From NCBI GenBank assembly GCA_030272585.1, contig BSYQ01000008.1:5022001-5086000 (forward strand): a DNA stretch of 64,000 nt. The letters run 5' to 3'. The translations under genes and the position numbers were made by a program. The notes beneath the pieces were generated by a model. That model saw only the letters and a program-made list of their open reading frames with translations. It made no database searches and was not told the origin of the DNA. Of the stretch, positions 33,890 to 46,070 are shown in pieces (the first letter of the stretch is position 1; each line of letters opens with the position of its first letter). The stretch comes from Bryopsis sp. KO-2023 (Eukaryota > Chlorophyta > Ulvophyceae > Bryopsidales > Bryopsidaceae).

Positions 33890-34307
33890 CTAATTGGATT
33901 CGTCGTTGTCGACGAGTTTCTCCAACTTGGCTATGCCTCTCAGTATCCGTAGCTGCTCAATATCATGAACATACTGATCATCAGTCCTGGCGTAAAGTCG
34001 AGCTCAAACGAACAAAAAAAACGATACTTACTGCGGCTATCGCCTCGTCCTCGATCCAGGGGAAGGCAGGCGTGGTGTGGGGAGTCGGCGGCGCGTCAGA
34101 AGACAATGAGCTAATCGAGACTTCGGAAAAAAGGTATGATGGATAGCTCTCCTCGGCTACAGTGAGCTCTACTTCAACGATTTCGTGATTTTTGGCTTGG
34201 TTTTGCTCGACCTCGGCGCTCTCCTCAACACCACAGCAGCACAGTTTACGGATCCACTTCCACATCTTCAATGTCTGTGGAAGTGCATTCGTCGTGTAAA
34301 TACCCAT
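33890..34307 (-). CDS. small two-exon gene, or alternative 5' exons of the dynein gene
   Basis: Exon 1 (34032-34307) starts MGIYTTNALPQTL, then MWKWIRKLCCCGVEES, an acidic and Ser/Pro-rich stretch, and ends at GCA before GTAAGT. Exon 2 (33890-33973) reads YVHDIEQLRILRG to a TAG, giving 119 residues. Met-Gly with Thr at position 6 could be myristoylated and the CCC cluster palmitoylated, so a membrane-attached protein is possible (inference). Exon 2 has a homologue at 5232-5327 that also stops shortly after LVD. Exon 1 ends in phase 0, and the first dynein exon (33781) begins in phase 0 after CAG. Skipping exon 2 would therefore fuse this N-terminus to the dynein frame. Confidence 0.55.
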
Positions 34308-36370
34308 CCCCCGTCAAAGCAGGTAAAACTAGTTGAGCCAATCCCATGGGCACTCACTGGACAGCGAAGTTAACTCCCAGGGGTATCGACTTGAATGCGA
34401 ACACCACTCGCTGTTACTTTGTGTGAACTGTGTTTTTTTGTGAAGGCGGCGAGCTGTGGCAAACCAGGCCATGGGCAGAGGAAGTCCCCAGCGACTTCAG
34501 GTGATGATCTTCACACTCTTTGAGTTCTAGTGGTTGGTTTTGGGGTGCCGAGGGTGTTTTGTATTTTGATTTTTGCATGCATGCACTGTACAGCTGGCAC
34601 AAATCAGTTTCTCTCCAAAGAGACAGAGACACAATCATTTCTGGGGTGGGGGGCATTTCTGTGGTGTTGGTATTCCAATTTTATACAGGTCTGTTTTCCA
34701 CTGGTTGAAAGTACCCCTTCTAGTCAGGTACCTGTTACACAGCTAATGATGGAGGCAAGCTCCCCCCCCGTCCACCTTTTCAAAGAAAAAGACACAACCA
34801 TCTCAGTTAAGGAATTTTTTTTCTCTTTTAGTTGAAAGTGGGCAACTATGCCTGATGCTGACTGACAGGAAGTTCTCAGGATGGCTGCTTCTGATCATAA
34901 AAAATGTATCTTATTACAAGTGCTCCTCAACAATACAGATATGTGGCTATTTCATCTCCTGATGATATTAACCCTGAAAAAATATCACAAGATCCTCACC
35001 CACCCCCAACCTCTCTTGTCCACAAAACCCCCCAAACAACAATGAAAATGAATTAAAGTTTTGAGGGGACATTTCCACAAAACATTCAGCAGAATGGCAA
35101 AAAAATGGCTTCTTCAAACAAAAGGAAAAACAGACTAAAAAATTGGTCAAAATATTTCAACACAATCGAATCAGATGATGGGGCAGCGTAAGTCTTCCTG
35201 GAGTTGACAGCACTACAGATATTCTCTTGGGTGTAAAATCGAAGAAAGACTGTCCATGCCCAGCCTGGAATTCCCATCCCTTGCTACTGGAACAACAAAG
35301 AACTGAGGAAAAAAAAACGAATGGCAGGGTCGTGGTGGTGGGAATCAAAACGCTGAGAAAACAAGGCTTGTGAAATGAAGAGATCCAAAGAGCTTGCATA
35401 TGCATGCATGTTAAATTTCAGGGGGGCCCCGGGGGTTTGAATTTCACGAACATATGTATGCTTTTTCGCATATGTTTAGTACTGATAGTTCCATCCGTTC
35501 ACGGAAGTAGTTGTCGTCGATTGACGATTGACGATTTGCAAGTTAATATGTGTGTGTAATCTTTGTTTTTTGTTTTTTTGTCAAATTTGGAAAATTCACA
35601 TGATCCGCTTTTTTTGAATCCCTTATTTCGAATTTAGTAAAAAATCGAATTTGGTGTGCGCACGCCCTTTTGAATTCGTGGGAATCAATACCCGAAGCCA
35701 CTTCACCAAATGATCGTTACCCGCAACCACTCAATGTGCATCTGGCACATCACAGCATCTGGCCGCACTATCCATATGGATGTCCCCTCCTCGGAATTGC
35801 CTTCTTCTTCTCCCTTTCTCTCCAAAAAAGGAAGAAACGAAAATAAACTACCGAAAACTAAAGAAAAGCAACGATTTCGTTTTTGAAAACTAACGAAAAC
35901 TGAGGCCGGCGGAGAGAGAGAATGTTTTTATGCCTTGGGATTTGTTTGCTTTTTGGTTTCTGTTGGCTGATTGACTTCAAAGGCAGCTGCGCTGGAAGGG
36001 CGAACACCCACTTTGCGAGTCGGCGCTGTAGACGTGATGGGTCCTTCGGGATGCCTCAACGCCACACAAATATTGAGCAAACGAATAGATGTTTTTGTTT
36101 CCTCTTTACTGGAGCATTAATCTCACAACTCCGACGAAACTGACGGCGTTAGCCGCAATAGAGCTCGTAACTCCCACTGTGCGACATTCGAGCAGCGCCG
36201 TTGGAAAGACGTTTGGAAGCCGTTTGAAAGCCGTTTGAAATAATAGGTGCAGCAAACGTACTGTAACTGTCAGGTCCGGTACTGAGGACTCGACAAAAAG
36301 AGTTCTTTTCCTTTTTGAGAGCGCGCGTCTACGTTTTCTGGAATAACCTTGAGCTTTCGTTTCAGGAAAA
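34308..36370. other. no supported gene
   Basis: Only short frames. It holds a dispersed repeat at 35300-35380 (see separate entry), and 35820-35920 is AAAC/GAAAAC-rich. Confidence 0.5.
35300..35380 (-). repeat. dispersed repeat, inverted relative to 41.33 kb
   Basis: The minus strand reads TTTCACAAGCCTTGTTTTCTC and on to CCTGCCATTCGTTT, matching plus-strand 41325-41400 with few differences. A third, partial copy is at about 41090-41130. Confidence 0.75.
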
Positions 36371-36635
36371 GGTAAGAAGCCTACTACTCACCCCCACAGT
36401 GAGGCGGCGTCAGTTGTGTTCGAAGATTTCTCCCGAATCAACAATTTATTTTGGGGTTCAGCTTGAGTCACTTTGCGGTAGACCCCGATAGTGTCGCGGA
36501 TAAAAGTTGTTTCGTCGAGCCGCGCAAGTCTTTTCCCCGGGGGAGTGAGCTGTCCCTCGGTTTTCGTCCCCTTGTGTTATGTTTCCTTGCTTGTGCATTT
36601 TTAATCATGACTAATTATGAGCTGTGTTTCAACAG
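36371..36635 (+). other. probable 5' UTR intron of the following gene
   Basis: A GTAAGAAG donor follows AAAAG at about 36371, and a TTTCAACAG acceptor ends one base before the first ATG triplet context (36637). An upstream in-frame ATG (36451) would lie inside this intron if it is spliced. Confidence 0.45.
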
Positions 36636-36636
36636 A

Positions 36637-38491
36637 ATGACAAAATCGCAAGAAATCGCCCGTCTCCAGCAAGAGCTGAATGAGGCGAGGAACCGAGAGT
36701 ACTGGGCAGCGTACAGAGTAGAGCAACTCGTTCGTCGTGCCCCCGCTCAGCCGCGCAGAAATGCATTTTCCCGTTTCATCCACAAGTGGGTCCTGTGTTG
36801 CCTGCCGTATGATCCCGAGGCAGAGGCATGGATATTCGAGCCATCTTCCAGGTAATTTTGGGTTTCAAAACTCTGCTGGGATAATTGTCGAATGTGATAC
36901 TTGGAATATTTTGAAGTATTTCCATGTATGTGGCCCCATCTGACAAATTTGTAGTCAGATCTACATGGGGATTTGATTTGATAACAGATTTATAGAGTGT
37001 CGAATGCACTCTTGTCCGATGCTGTCGGGAATTTGGAGGGGGAACAATGCTTTTGTGTTTTTTTTGTTTGCAGACCAGCACTCAAGAACAAAAAGAACAT
37101 GGAGCTGGTCAGAATGACGGCATCTGAAGCAGCCGATCCTCCAGGTAGAGAGAAACCCCTCTCACCCCAGGAAAATAGGTTGTTATTTCAATGATGTTAA
37201 GTGAACTCGAGTAAACTGAAATCTTCGGCACTCTGGAAAATGTCAACATATGAAAAACGTGCATGGTGTGAATAAGATGGTGGAGCATCTGTGGGGCCAT
37301 CAACCAGAAGGGGAAAAAAACACCTGCCGTTCATGGTGTTGGCCAGAGAGCTGGAATGTTTATTGATGTTGAGTTGTTCCAATGCAGAGCCTCTGATACC
37401 CGCCCGACGAGTCAGATTCGCGGCCACCGATGGAACCCCTACATCCACATCCACCACATCTCCGCCAACCACAGCATCGTCGACCACTGGATCGTCGATC
37501 ACTGGAGACGAGAGCACCGTGCCTTCGGGAGGCTGCCCCGTTGGCACTCCAGATTCCCCCAGTTCGGTGTCTGGGAGCAGCAGTGGTGAAGCCGCCTCCG
37601 ATACATCCCAGGGGACCCAGGAGAGGAGGGTGGACTCCCAAACGGCGATGCTTGCCAATGTGGTAGATGTAAATCTGCTCATTGGCGAGTTGAGCCTGGA
37701 GGGAACAACAGGTCCAGCAGGGTTTGAACACAGCCCTGAAACTGCTCTGTCACTCCTGGAGGGGTGTTGCAGGTCTGTATTGGTGTTATTGGTCCCTAAA
37801 TTGGTTTTTTGTTGATTTTTGGTTGGTGCGAGAAGCTCCCGATCAGCCTCACCTGGCTTTCTCCTGTCGATGATATTCATGTCCAAAATTGATCAACACA
37901 AAATATGCCAAGTGCAGCCCACTGCACGAAAATGTGCTCCAGACTGACTCAGATGTCCAAATGCACCTTTCAATGGCTGTGTGTTTTACAGGGCATCAAT
38001 TCCCCAACCGGCAGATTCCACCTACAACAGGGATCTGTCGCACGCCTTCAACCCCGTGTCCCCCCACACACCGGCTTCCTACCCCACCACTGAGCTCCCG
38101 CAGTTCCATGATCCGAACTTCTTTCGATGTTTGGATCCAGCCTGCTTCCAGGTAACAATATAAATGCTGCTACTCAAGTGCTGGGCTAAAGTGAGTCCCA
38201 AAAAGTACACACCCCTGTGTCATTGTATGGATTTCAGTGCAATCGCCAGTAAGTTCCGTTTAGTATAACTCTTTTTTTGCCTCTGTGTAGTATGTCTGTC
38301 TGTCAGGCGGAACTGGTTTTTCCTAATCCTATATATAAGCAAATGAATGAATGACAAAATGAAGATGGTGAGAGTGGAGTGTTGGAAATCAATGCTTTTT
38401 GTTTTTTGGATTGTCGCAGGATGACACCTGGTGTCATGGGGGGGAAGATAATGGTGCTTTCCATTACTACTCGGAGGATGAGCTGCAGTGA
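36637..38491 (+). CDS. unrecognised 300-residue protein, five exons
   Basis: Exons 36637-36851, 37074-37144, 37388-37772, 37992-38151 and 38420-38491 have GT-AG borders and matching phases and sum to exactly 903 bases. The start is MTKSQEIARLQQELNEARN, a short coiled coil. A basic stretch with RRNAFSRFIHKWVLCCLPY follows. The long middle exon is Ser/Thr/Pro/Gly-rich and probably disordered. The C-terminus has FFRCLDPACFQDDTWCHGG and ends YYSEDELQ; the Cys/His cluster could bind metal. Upstream methionines (36607, 36451) are in frame, but I prefer 36637 because a good acceptor directly precedes it. No known family recognised, and nothing in the neighbourhood points to a role. Confidence 0.75.
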
Positions 38492-38599
38492 TTCAATCGC
38501 TAGGCTGGAATGGATATTTGGAAATTCTGGTTTGGAAAGTTTTGGATGGGGACCGTTGGGGAAAAAAAGGTTATGCTTCAGATGTTATGGAAGAAGATA

Positions 38600-39165
38600 A
38601 CTGGATTAAAATTGGATTAAAAAAAAGAAAAAAAAAGAGGGGAAAAAACAAAAAAAGGAAAAAACCAAAAAAAGGAAAAAAAGAGTGGCGGGCAACCAGG
38701 AAAATTATTGTATTAAAATCTAAGGGGAGAACAAAAAAAAGGGGAGAAAAAATTGGAAAAAGAAAAAAAGAGTGGCGGGCAACGAGGATAAAGCATTGTA
38801 TTAAAATCTGAGGGGAGAACAAAAAAAAGGGGAGAAAAAAGAAAAAAAGAGTGGCGGGCAACCAGGAAAAAGTATTGTATTGAAAACCAAGGGGAAAAAA
38901 AGGAAAAAAAGGGGAAAACGAAAAAAATAAAGGGGAGAAAAAATTAGAAGAGAAAAAGAGTGGTGGTATTCAAGGGAAAATTAGAGATGTGAAAAGTACC
39001 CCACATATTTCAGAAAAAAATTGAAAAATCAAAAAAAGGGAGGGGGGTTCTGCAATACAGTGAATTGCTGATGCAATTTGAAGAAACTGTTTTTCACACA
39101 ATTTTTGGAGGGAAAAAAAAAACGTAAAAAAGAAAAAAAAGAGTGGCGGAAAGTGGGAGACGACC
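38600..39165 (+). repeat. purine-rich minisatellite
   Basis: Units of about 80-90 bases contain GAGTGGCGGGCAACNAGG, then ATTGTATTAAAATC and AAGGGGAGAA, separated by A-rich runs. Clear units start near 38683, 38770 and 38849, with decayed units near 38957 and 39140. One strand is almost purely purine over several hundred bases. Frames through it are low complexity and not credible genes. Confidence 0.85.
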
Positions 39166-39324
39166 AAAAGATATAGATCAGAAAATACAAAAAAAAGAAT
39201 TTGATGGGGAATTTGGCAAACAAAAATACATTAAAAAATTACATTATTATCAATGCTGGTGGAGGACTATGATGAGCTGCACGCAAGGGGCAGTGAGTGA
39301 AAAACCAATATGCACAATATGCTT

Positions 39325-39690
39325 TTTTCATTTTCTCTTATTCACAGATATAGTTGAGGATTTTTTCCTTGTTATATCTGTTGTTTATTTGTTCATTTGT
39401 TTATTGAAAGTACAGAAATCGCCTTCCACTGTTCATGGACCGGCTTTTGACTTTGTTTTGAAGTTTGAAAAGGGATTTGGATCAGAGGGTGGTGGTCCGT
39501 ACCAATTTATGGAGGTGGAGAGAAAGAGGGTGGTGTTTTATACAATGGTGGGTGGATCAATTTCCTTCTCGTTTTCTTTATTCACAGATATAGTTGAGGA
39601 TTATCGCCTTATTATATCTGTTGTTTATTTGTTTATTGAAAGTGCTGAAAACGCCTTTCACTCTTGATAGAAAGGCTTTTGACTTTTGAT
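39325..39690 (+). repeat. direct duplication of about 125 bases, period about 245
   Basis: The segment from TTCACAGATATAGTTGAGG to GGCTTTTGACTTT occurs at about 39345-39455 and again at 39585-39690, with moderate divergence. Confidence 0.8.
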
Positions 39691-39869
39691 TAGAGGTCTG
39701 GGATCCAGGGGGTGGTCTGTACCAATTGAGGGTGGTGTTTTATATACAAAAGAAGGGATCATATGTTCCCTTTTTCCGGACGGTTGATTGACAAAAAAAA
39801 TAATCCGAGGCGATCCAAGTGAATTTTCTGAATGTTAATAAGAACGGATTGAAAAGTTGTTTTTTTTTC

Positions 39870-40160
39870 TACCTGTTGGTGGGTCCTTTTGTGAAATTTG
39901 GGATGTGGGTGGAGAGAGAGGAAAAAAAAACACCAGGTCTATAGGATAGGGAAAACGAGAGGAAGAAAAAAATGAAATGAGGACTGTTGATATTTTTCAT
40001 ATGGAGGGGATTGGGATTCTGAGTGAGGGAATGAAAATAGATGGTGGTGTTTTGAATGGAAGGTATTATTGCCTTTCTTTTGAGAGGGCCCTGTGGAAAA
40101 CAGCCAGGGGAAAAAAAGGGGGGGTTGGTTTGAGATCCAATCAATTTCCATGTGAACATG
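39870..40160 (+). repeat. dispersed repeat related to 22.4 kb in inverse orientation
   Basis: Plus strand GGTGGGTCC...GTGAAATTTGGGATGTGG matches the minus strand at about 22440-22510. Both can be read as VGPxVKFxMWxER, so this may be a decayed coding repeat. Its type (LINE, DNA element or other) cannot be told. Confidence 0.5.
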
Positions 40161-40509
40161 CTTCTATAAGGAGGCTTTTTTTGGGGGGGAGGGGGTGGAT
40201 CACAGGAGAGGATTTTGTTGTTTTTTTTTCATCAAAAGCCCCTGTGCAGGATTTGGAAACAGAAAACTATCCAGTATCTCCAAGGTTTATTTTTCTGGAT
40301 GGACTGAATAAAGTTACATTATTCTTTTTTGTGCTCGACGAAAAAGAAGCGGAAGGATGTTTTTTTTCTTGCTCTTTTTCTTCCCCAAAAGGATTTTGTT
40401 CTGAAAATTTGGGAAGTAGTGGGGGTTCCTCTTGACAGGGTGGGCTGTGAAATTTGGGAATCCTTTTTTTGGGGAGAATTATTTGAAACAGACGATGAGC
40501 TGACTGTCA

Positions 40510-40612
40510 AACAGAACTGAATGATCAAGTTTCAAGTTGTACATATGTCATGTAAAAAAAAATCGATTCCTCAGTCCTTTGTTAGTCCAGCAGCAAGGGA
40601 GGTGAATTCCAG
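40510..40612 (+). repeat. dispersed repeat, copy 1
   Basis: AACTGAATGATCAAGTTTC and then AGTCC...AGTCCAGCA, shared with 61893-61990 in the same orientation. Confidence 0.75.
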
Positions 40613-41324
40613 GCTTTTTTTTAGGACTTTTACACCCAAAACAATTTGTGGAGTGCTGTCTGGTCAAGTCATGCCTTGTGAACTACAAGAAAAACTTCTC
40701 ACTCTGTCAAAACATGTTCAACAATCCTTTTTTTTCTGCTTCTTCTCTCTTTCGAAGAAGCCATTTTCTGCCGTGATCATCAGGACATAAGCAGTTCATG
40801 GGGTCCTTTTTCCTTGGTTGTAGGCAAAAAACCAATCACCACAACGCCTGTGGACTCATCAGCCTTTTTCAGATTAAGTGGCAAGTAACAGGATCTATCT
40901 GTGGCAACTCTCTACACTCGTAAATTACAAACACAGGCCCCGACCCCTCTATCTAGACTTGGTTTCAATCCAACCCCAAATACGAAAAAAAAAAGAGGCT
41001 TGCATTGCAAAATGCATTTCAACCAACAGAGAAACCAAAAAAAAGACCAACAGAGGGGTGAGAGTCCATTTTCAAACCGATCCCTGGTGGACCTCCTTTT
41101 GATTTGACAAGCCTTATTCCAACACCCCCCAGAAAGACACAATCCCAGAACACCATGCAAGAAAAAAACAGAAGTGTGGCTTGCAAAGAAACTCAAGTTA
41201 CCAACCCCTTCGATTCAGGATTCACCACCCCTCACTGCGGTCCGGCGTCCTGAAACCAAACCACCAAGATTTTCTTCAGGTCCCTTTTTTTCTTTCATTG
41301 TGCCCACACCAGACCTCTCTATTT

Positions 41325-41400
41325 CACAAGCCTTATTTTCTCAGCGTTATGATTCCCCCCCCCACCACCCTGCCATTCGTTTCTTTTTTGTTCTACAAAA
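41325..41400 (+). repeat. dispersed repeat, inverted copy of 35.3 kb
   Basis: TTTCACAAGCCTTATTTTCTC to CCTGCCATTCGTTTC. It lies just beyond the 3' end of the NHX coding region. Confidence 0.75.
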
Positions 41401-41443
41401 TCCACCCAAGGAAACTATTGACCTTTCGCCTCCCCAACCCGAA

Positions 41444-44400
41444 TCAGTCCGAGTCCTTTCTGGATAGTGAATCCATCTGGAGCTCCCCATCCGAAATGGC
41501 CATGCTGTTACCTGGCATGAGTAGATTATTTCGACTGGTCGTTTGCCCACCAAAATATCGTTTCATGTACTTGTTATCGAACTGATCCCATCGAGCTTGC
41601 AAGGCTGTCAGGTCAGAAACAGAAAACTATCAGCAACGTTTTTTGAAACAGAAGTCAAATGAGCCAAAATCGAGAAATATCAACACCCTTCAGCCTTTCA
41701 ACAAGAAAATATGGAAAAATATAGTTTTTTGTTTTTTCTTAACTTTTTGCGGCCGGTAACAGCCACACCAATCAGTAAACTTTCCCCTTCCACGATCAAC
41801 CCCTTGTCCGCAAGAAAAAAAAAAAAAAAAAAACCAAAACAATCGACTCAAGCTCCCCGCCACTCCCCCCCCCAAAACAGATTAAAAAAATTAAATTAAA
41901 TTAAAAATTAAATTAATGAATCAATTGAAAAAAAAACAAAAAAACTGTGCCTGATCTTGCACAGATGGGACCCCCCCCCAAAATAATAAACGAAAGAAAG
42001 AAGAGAAAAACAAGGGTCCATTTTTAAGGTTACCAGGGTCTTACCAGACACTTCTTCATGCTCTTGTTGGTGCATTCTGCGGAGTTCCGAGGGGGAGCCT
42101 TGCCCAGAGGCCAATTCATCGTAACCCATGTTGGCAATATCAGTGTCGTCCGCACCCTGTGAGTCAGTCCAATTCATACAAATCTTAGTAATTTCTTTTG
42201 AAGTGTATTCATTACTAAATGTGCCGATATGTTTTCAAGCCGCTACAGTTTTTAAAACTACAATCAAATATCTATAATGGTTTTTTTTCCAGGCCACACA
42301 GTAGATCATACCATACGCCTGATCATGATTTCTACTGGAATTAAAATTTATCGTCAGATCGAGCAACTCAGAAAATCTCGGCGAAAGCTGTGAGGATTCC
42401 AGAAATGCCAATTTTCCACTCTCCACAAAAACAAACCACCAACGAACATGTCTGTCACACCTGGAGTTTGAGCCATTTCATCAAAGGGCCTGTCCCTCCT
42501 CCAAATCCGATCGTTGACACGACGACTACGATAAGAGTGGCTGTTTCAAGTGCCTCTGCTGGCTGGGCTTTGGGCAGTTTAGCCATGTATGCAGCAAGAG
42601 CATATGCAACAGCCCCCCGTAAACCACATGCCCATTGCATTGTTTGGACTCTGAAAGGTATCGGAAATCTTCGAAAACGATTGGCTAAGTATGCCAATGG
42701 GAAAATATTGGCTGCTCTAGCCACAATGCATAACGGGATGCCAGACACTATAAGGCCAATATCCACCGAGGATCTCTTGATCAAAGCCACCTGGAATTCC
42801 ACAGCAAAGGAAAGCTGAAATCTTCCGTTCACAAAAAGAGCTGAAATGGAAATTCTATCGATATTTTCTTTTTTGGAAAAAAAAAAAAATAATAATAATA
42901 AAAAAAATAAATATATATATATAAGTGCATTGTTTATTTATCATACCCGCATATGATCATCTGAGCCGGCATTGATCAAATTGATTTCACAAAAGTTGGC
43001 ACACTGTAAGAAAAGTCTTTGCTCGACTCAATAGCCCATTTTCAGACTTGTACGATTAAGGATAGGTTTTTTTGATAAAATCCAAAAATTTTAGTTTCTT
43101 TTTTCCTGCTCGCACCTGGAGTCCCAAATATTCGAAAACGAATGTTTCTGCCAGGAACACAACGACGTCGACCAGTTTTTTCATGGTGATTTGGGCATCG
43201 ATTGTGATGTTATGATATGAATAATGAGCAATGCACATGCCCGAGAAGAAAATGGCCACAATCCCAGACAGCTCCAACGACTCTGCAACCTAATCACATG
43301 TCAAAAATCAACCAAAAAAAACAAGTCAAAAAATGCTTCAGATGGGGACTACACCCCCACCCACCCCATCAAAAAAATATTGAGTGATCAGTGCAGTTTT
43401 CCAGGACATATGTCAGGCTGGCGATCGCCCCAGGCATCGACAAAAAGACCTCCACACACCACCGTAGCATTTTCATGTCCAATATTAGAACTGATAATGA
43501 CTTCAAAACGTTTCTGTGGAGAATGGCACACAATGATAATTGTAACAAATCCGGTGTGGAAAGAAGCGCCCCAAACCCTAGAAAATGTCTGAAACAATCG
43601 TTTTTTTATTTATATATATATTTTTTTGGGGGTGTTGGGGTTCAACTTCCCCTTACCAGATAGGCCATGTACGCCCCCATCAACACAATACTGATTTCAT
43701 ATATTGTTCCGTCGAAGTGACCTCCATCCGATTGATCTCCCCCAGAAGGATTAAACCGTTTCAAAATGAAGGCACAAATCAATGCCACCAGAATTCCGAC
43801 GCCCAATGAACCCAGACTGATGTAGAAGAATTTCCCTACATGATTCAGACACAAAAACTAAAAATATATAATGATAATAATAATAATATCAAACGGCTAG
43901 GGCTGACGCCCCGAAGTAAAAATATATAATAAGGATAGAACATAAAAGGGCAAATCCACACGACAGCTTCTCAACTGCGAAAATGGTGTTCTGTGCCTGT
44001 GGTGTGTCAAGAATTGTTCAGGTCGTTTCATATCTAGATCGATGCATTTTTGGCCCTTTCGTTTTTTTTTGCGGGGGGAGAAAGCTCCACTCACCGATTA
44101 CCCAAAATATTGTCGTGAAAGTTATCTCCGTGCCCAAGAAGCCTTCAAACGTTCGGAACAGAACCACGGCCACAGCATCGTTCAGCACACTCTCCCCAAA
44201 CACTAAATTGTACAGCAAAGGTGGTGCATCCATTTCGCTGAATACCGATAAGGTCGCCACAGGGTCAATAGCTGCTATCAAAGATCCTGAAAAAACAAAA
44301 AACAAAAATTTGTTGGGGTTTTTTCAATGAAGTTCATCAGCAATGCTATATTAGATGATGCACTGTTTATGCAAAAAAAACACGCATTCATTTTCTTCAA

Positions 44401-46070
44401 ACTCAATATAGTGATTGTATTTGATTTTCATCCTATATTTATTTCAGTGTTTTATTACAAAATGCCCAATTCTGCACTTCGAACATATGGCACAGAATAG
44501 ACATGTTTTTTTTTTCCTTTTTCTAAACAAAAACATTCATAACAAAAAACCAATTCTGTTACTCACCATACATGAAAGACTTGATGGCTGGATTTTTTCC
44601 AATGTTTTCCTCTTTGATGGCCCCCATGCCGACAAGCATCAATGTAAACAGACTGAACACTATGGTCGATATGACAGTGCCCAGAACTGCAAACAGAATG
44701 ATGGCTCCGAAATTGTGGAAAAACTTTTTTTTCTTCATGCTGAATCCTGCCCCAAAAACGATCGGAGGCAGAAGACCATACAGAAAAGCTTCGGCAGAAA
44801 ATTCAGGAGGATTTAAATCTGCGGGGGAAAAAAAAAACAGAAAAACAGAAATAAAAAATTGATGCCAGCATAACAAAAACGACCCCAGAATTGAATCTGC
44901 GAGTTTGAGCAAATTCATAATCAGGGGCCTCACAAAGCAATTTTCAACTTTCATTTGAAATTCTGGATACTAAATAATTGAATAATTATGATTCGATTTT
45001 GTGCTTGTTTTTTTTCCATCGATCTTAAGACACACATAACATTCCTTCCATTAGTTTAATTTACTTTGTTGAATTAAAGTCCAAAAAAGGATTCCTCTCT
45101 CAACATATTTTTTACCACTGTGCGTTCTGCTTTCTGGACGTGATGACTGAACCTTATCCAGGATACATGGCAACATGCAAGTATGGATGCAATTGTTATT
45201 AATCGTGTAAAACCGAATTTCCACTTACGATCAGATCTTATGACCACCACCCCGACGATAATGCCAAGAAACATAGCAACCGCTGAAGGCGGACAAATTC
45301 GAGAAAACCCGGAGCGCTGTAAGAGGTAGGTTATACAGACCGTGACGATCAGCAGCAGCCAAACGATGGTGAGTTGCATCTGTCCGAAAATCAAGAACAT
45401 TCTTATTTTCGCACATCCAATAGATTGTGTACAGAATCGACCAATTCGGCCCAAAATGAACAAGGTTAAAACTACCGATTGACTTGATTGATTGAGAATT
45501 ATCAGCAGTCGCTGAGTTTTTTCTCAGGACCAATTTATCATGGATGATTGTACATTTCAACTGATGCCAATTGGACGTATGTGTATATTGTTTTATTCTA
45601 CATATTAGCATTACATCTGCAATGCTATCTATCTCAATCTGTTCCTGCAAGGGGGTAAAAAAAAAGTTACTGCTCCAATTCATTACATAAACGGGGAAAA
45701 AGAAAAGAGTGACTTTGAGAAGCAGGTTTTTGTTTCATCGATCACTGATATTCCTGACACAGCCATCACATAATAAAATAAAATATAATACGAGGAAAGC
45801 AGCAGATAGAGGAACAATTTCGTTCTGCGTGATGGGAGTGCTTCGCATTCAATCACCTAACTTATTCCCTACTCCCCGTCAACCACCATATAATAGAATG
45901 TTCGCGAGAAACTCGGTCAATCATGAAAGCGATCTTTGGCCGAAGGGGCACCACGACAGTCCGTCAGAAACCTAAGATCCAACGGCAACAGATCCCTCCC
46001 TCCTTACCCCCGTCTCTTCATCCGGAGCGCTCTCATCTATCGGCGCGATCTGTTCAGGTTCCACGGCCAT
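41444..46070 (-). CDS. NHX: NHX/NHE-type monovalent cation/proton antiporter
   Basis: Exchanges Na+ or K+ for H+ across (endosomal, vacuolar or plasma) membranes. Exons: 46008-46070, 45615-45644, 45229-45379, 44567-44818, 44095-44286, 43657-43835, 43116-43289, 42947-43003, 42461-42814, a C-tail exon around 42300-42420 whose borders are unsure, 42045-42156, 41444-41604; about 600 residues. The start is [19 protein letters not shown]. Family blocks: [17 protein letters not shown] (the amiloride-region helix), [11 protein letters not shown], the hallmark [15 protein letters not shown], the helix with [23 protein letters not shown] and [10 protein letters not shown]. The C-tail holds [15 protein letters not shown], as in plant NHX5/6 and animal NHE6/7/9-like proteins, favouring an endomembrane location. 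Ends SLSRKDSD. Divergent from the SulP gene. Confidence 0.9.

Larger units (their letters stand above)
38492..41443. other. repeat-rich intergenic region without a supported gene
   Basis: Between the 300-residue gene and the NHX gene only the repeats listed separately and homopolymer-rich spacers are seen. Confidence 0.55.

Noticed and set aside
38570-38870. Lys-rich and Phe-rich frames over the purine minisatellite
   Set aside because: Composition follows directly from the repeat, and both strands are open for the same trivial reason.
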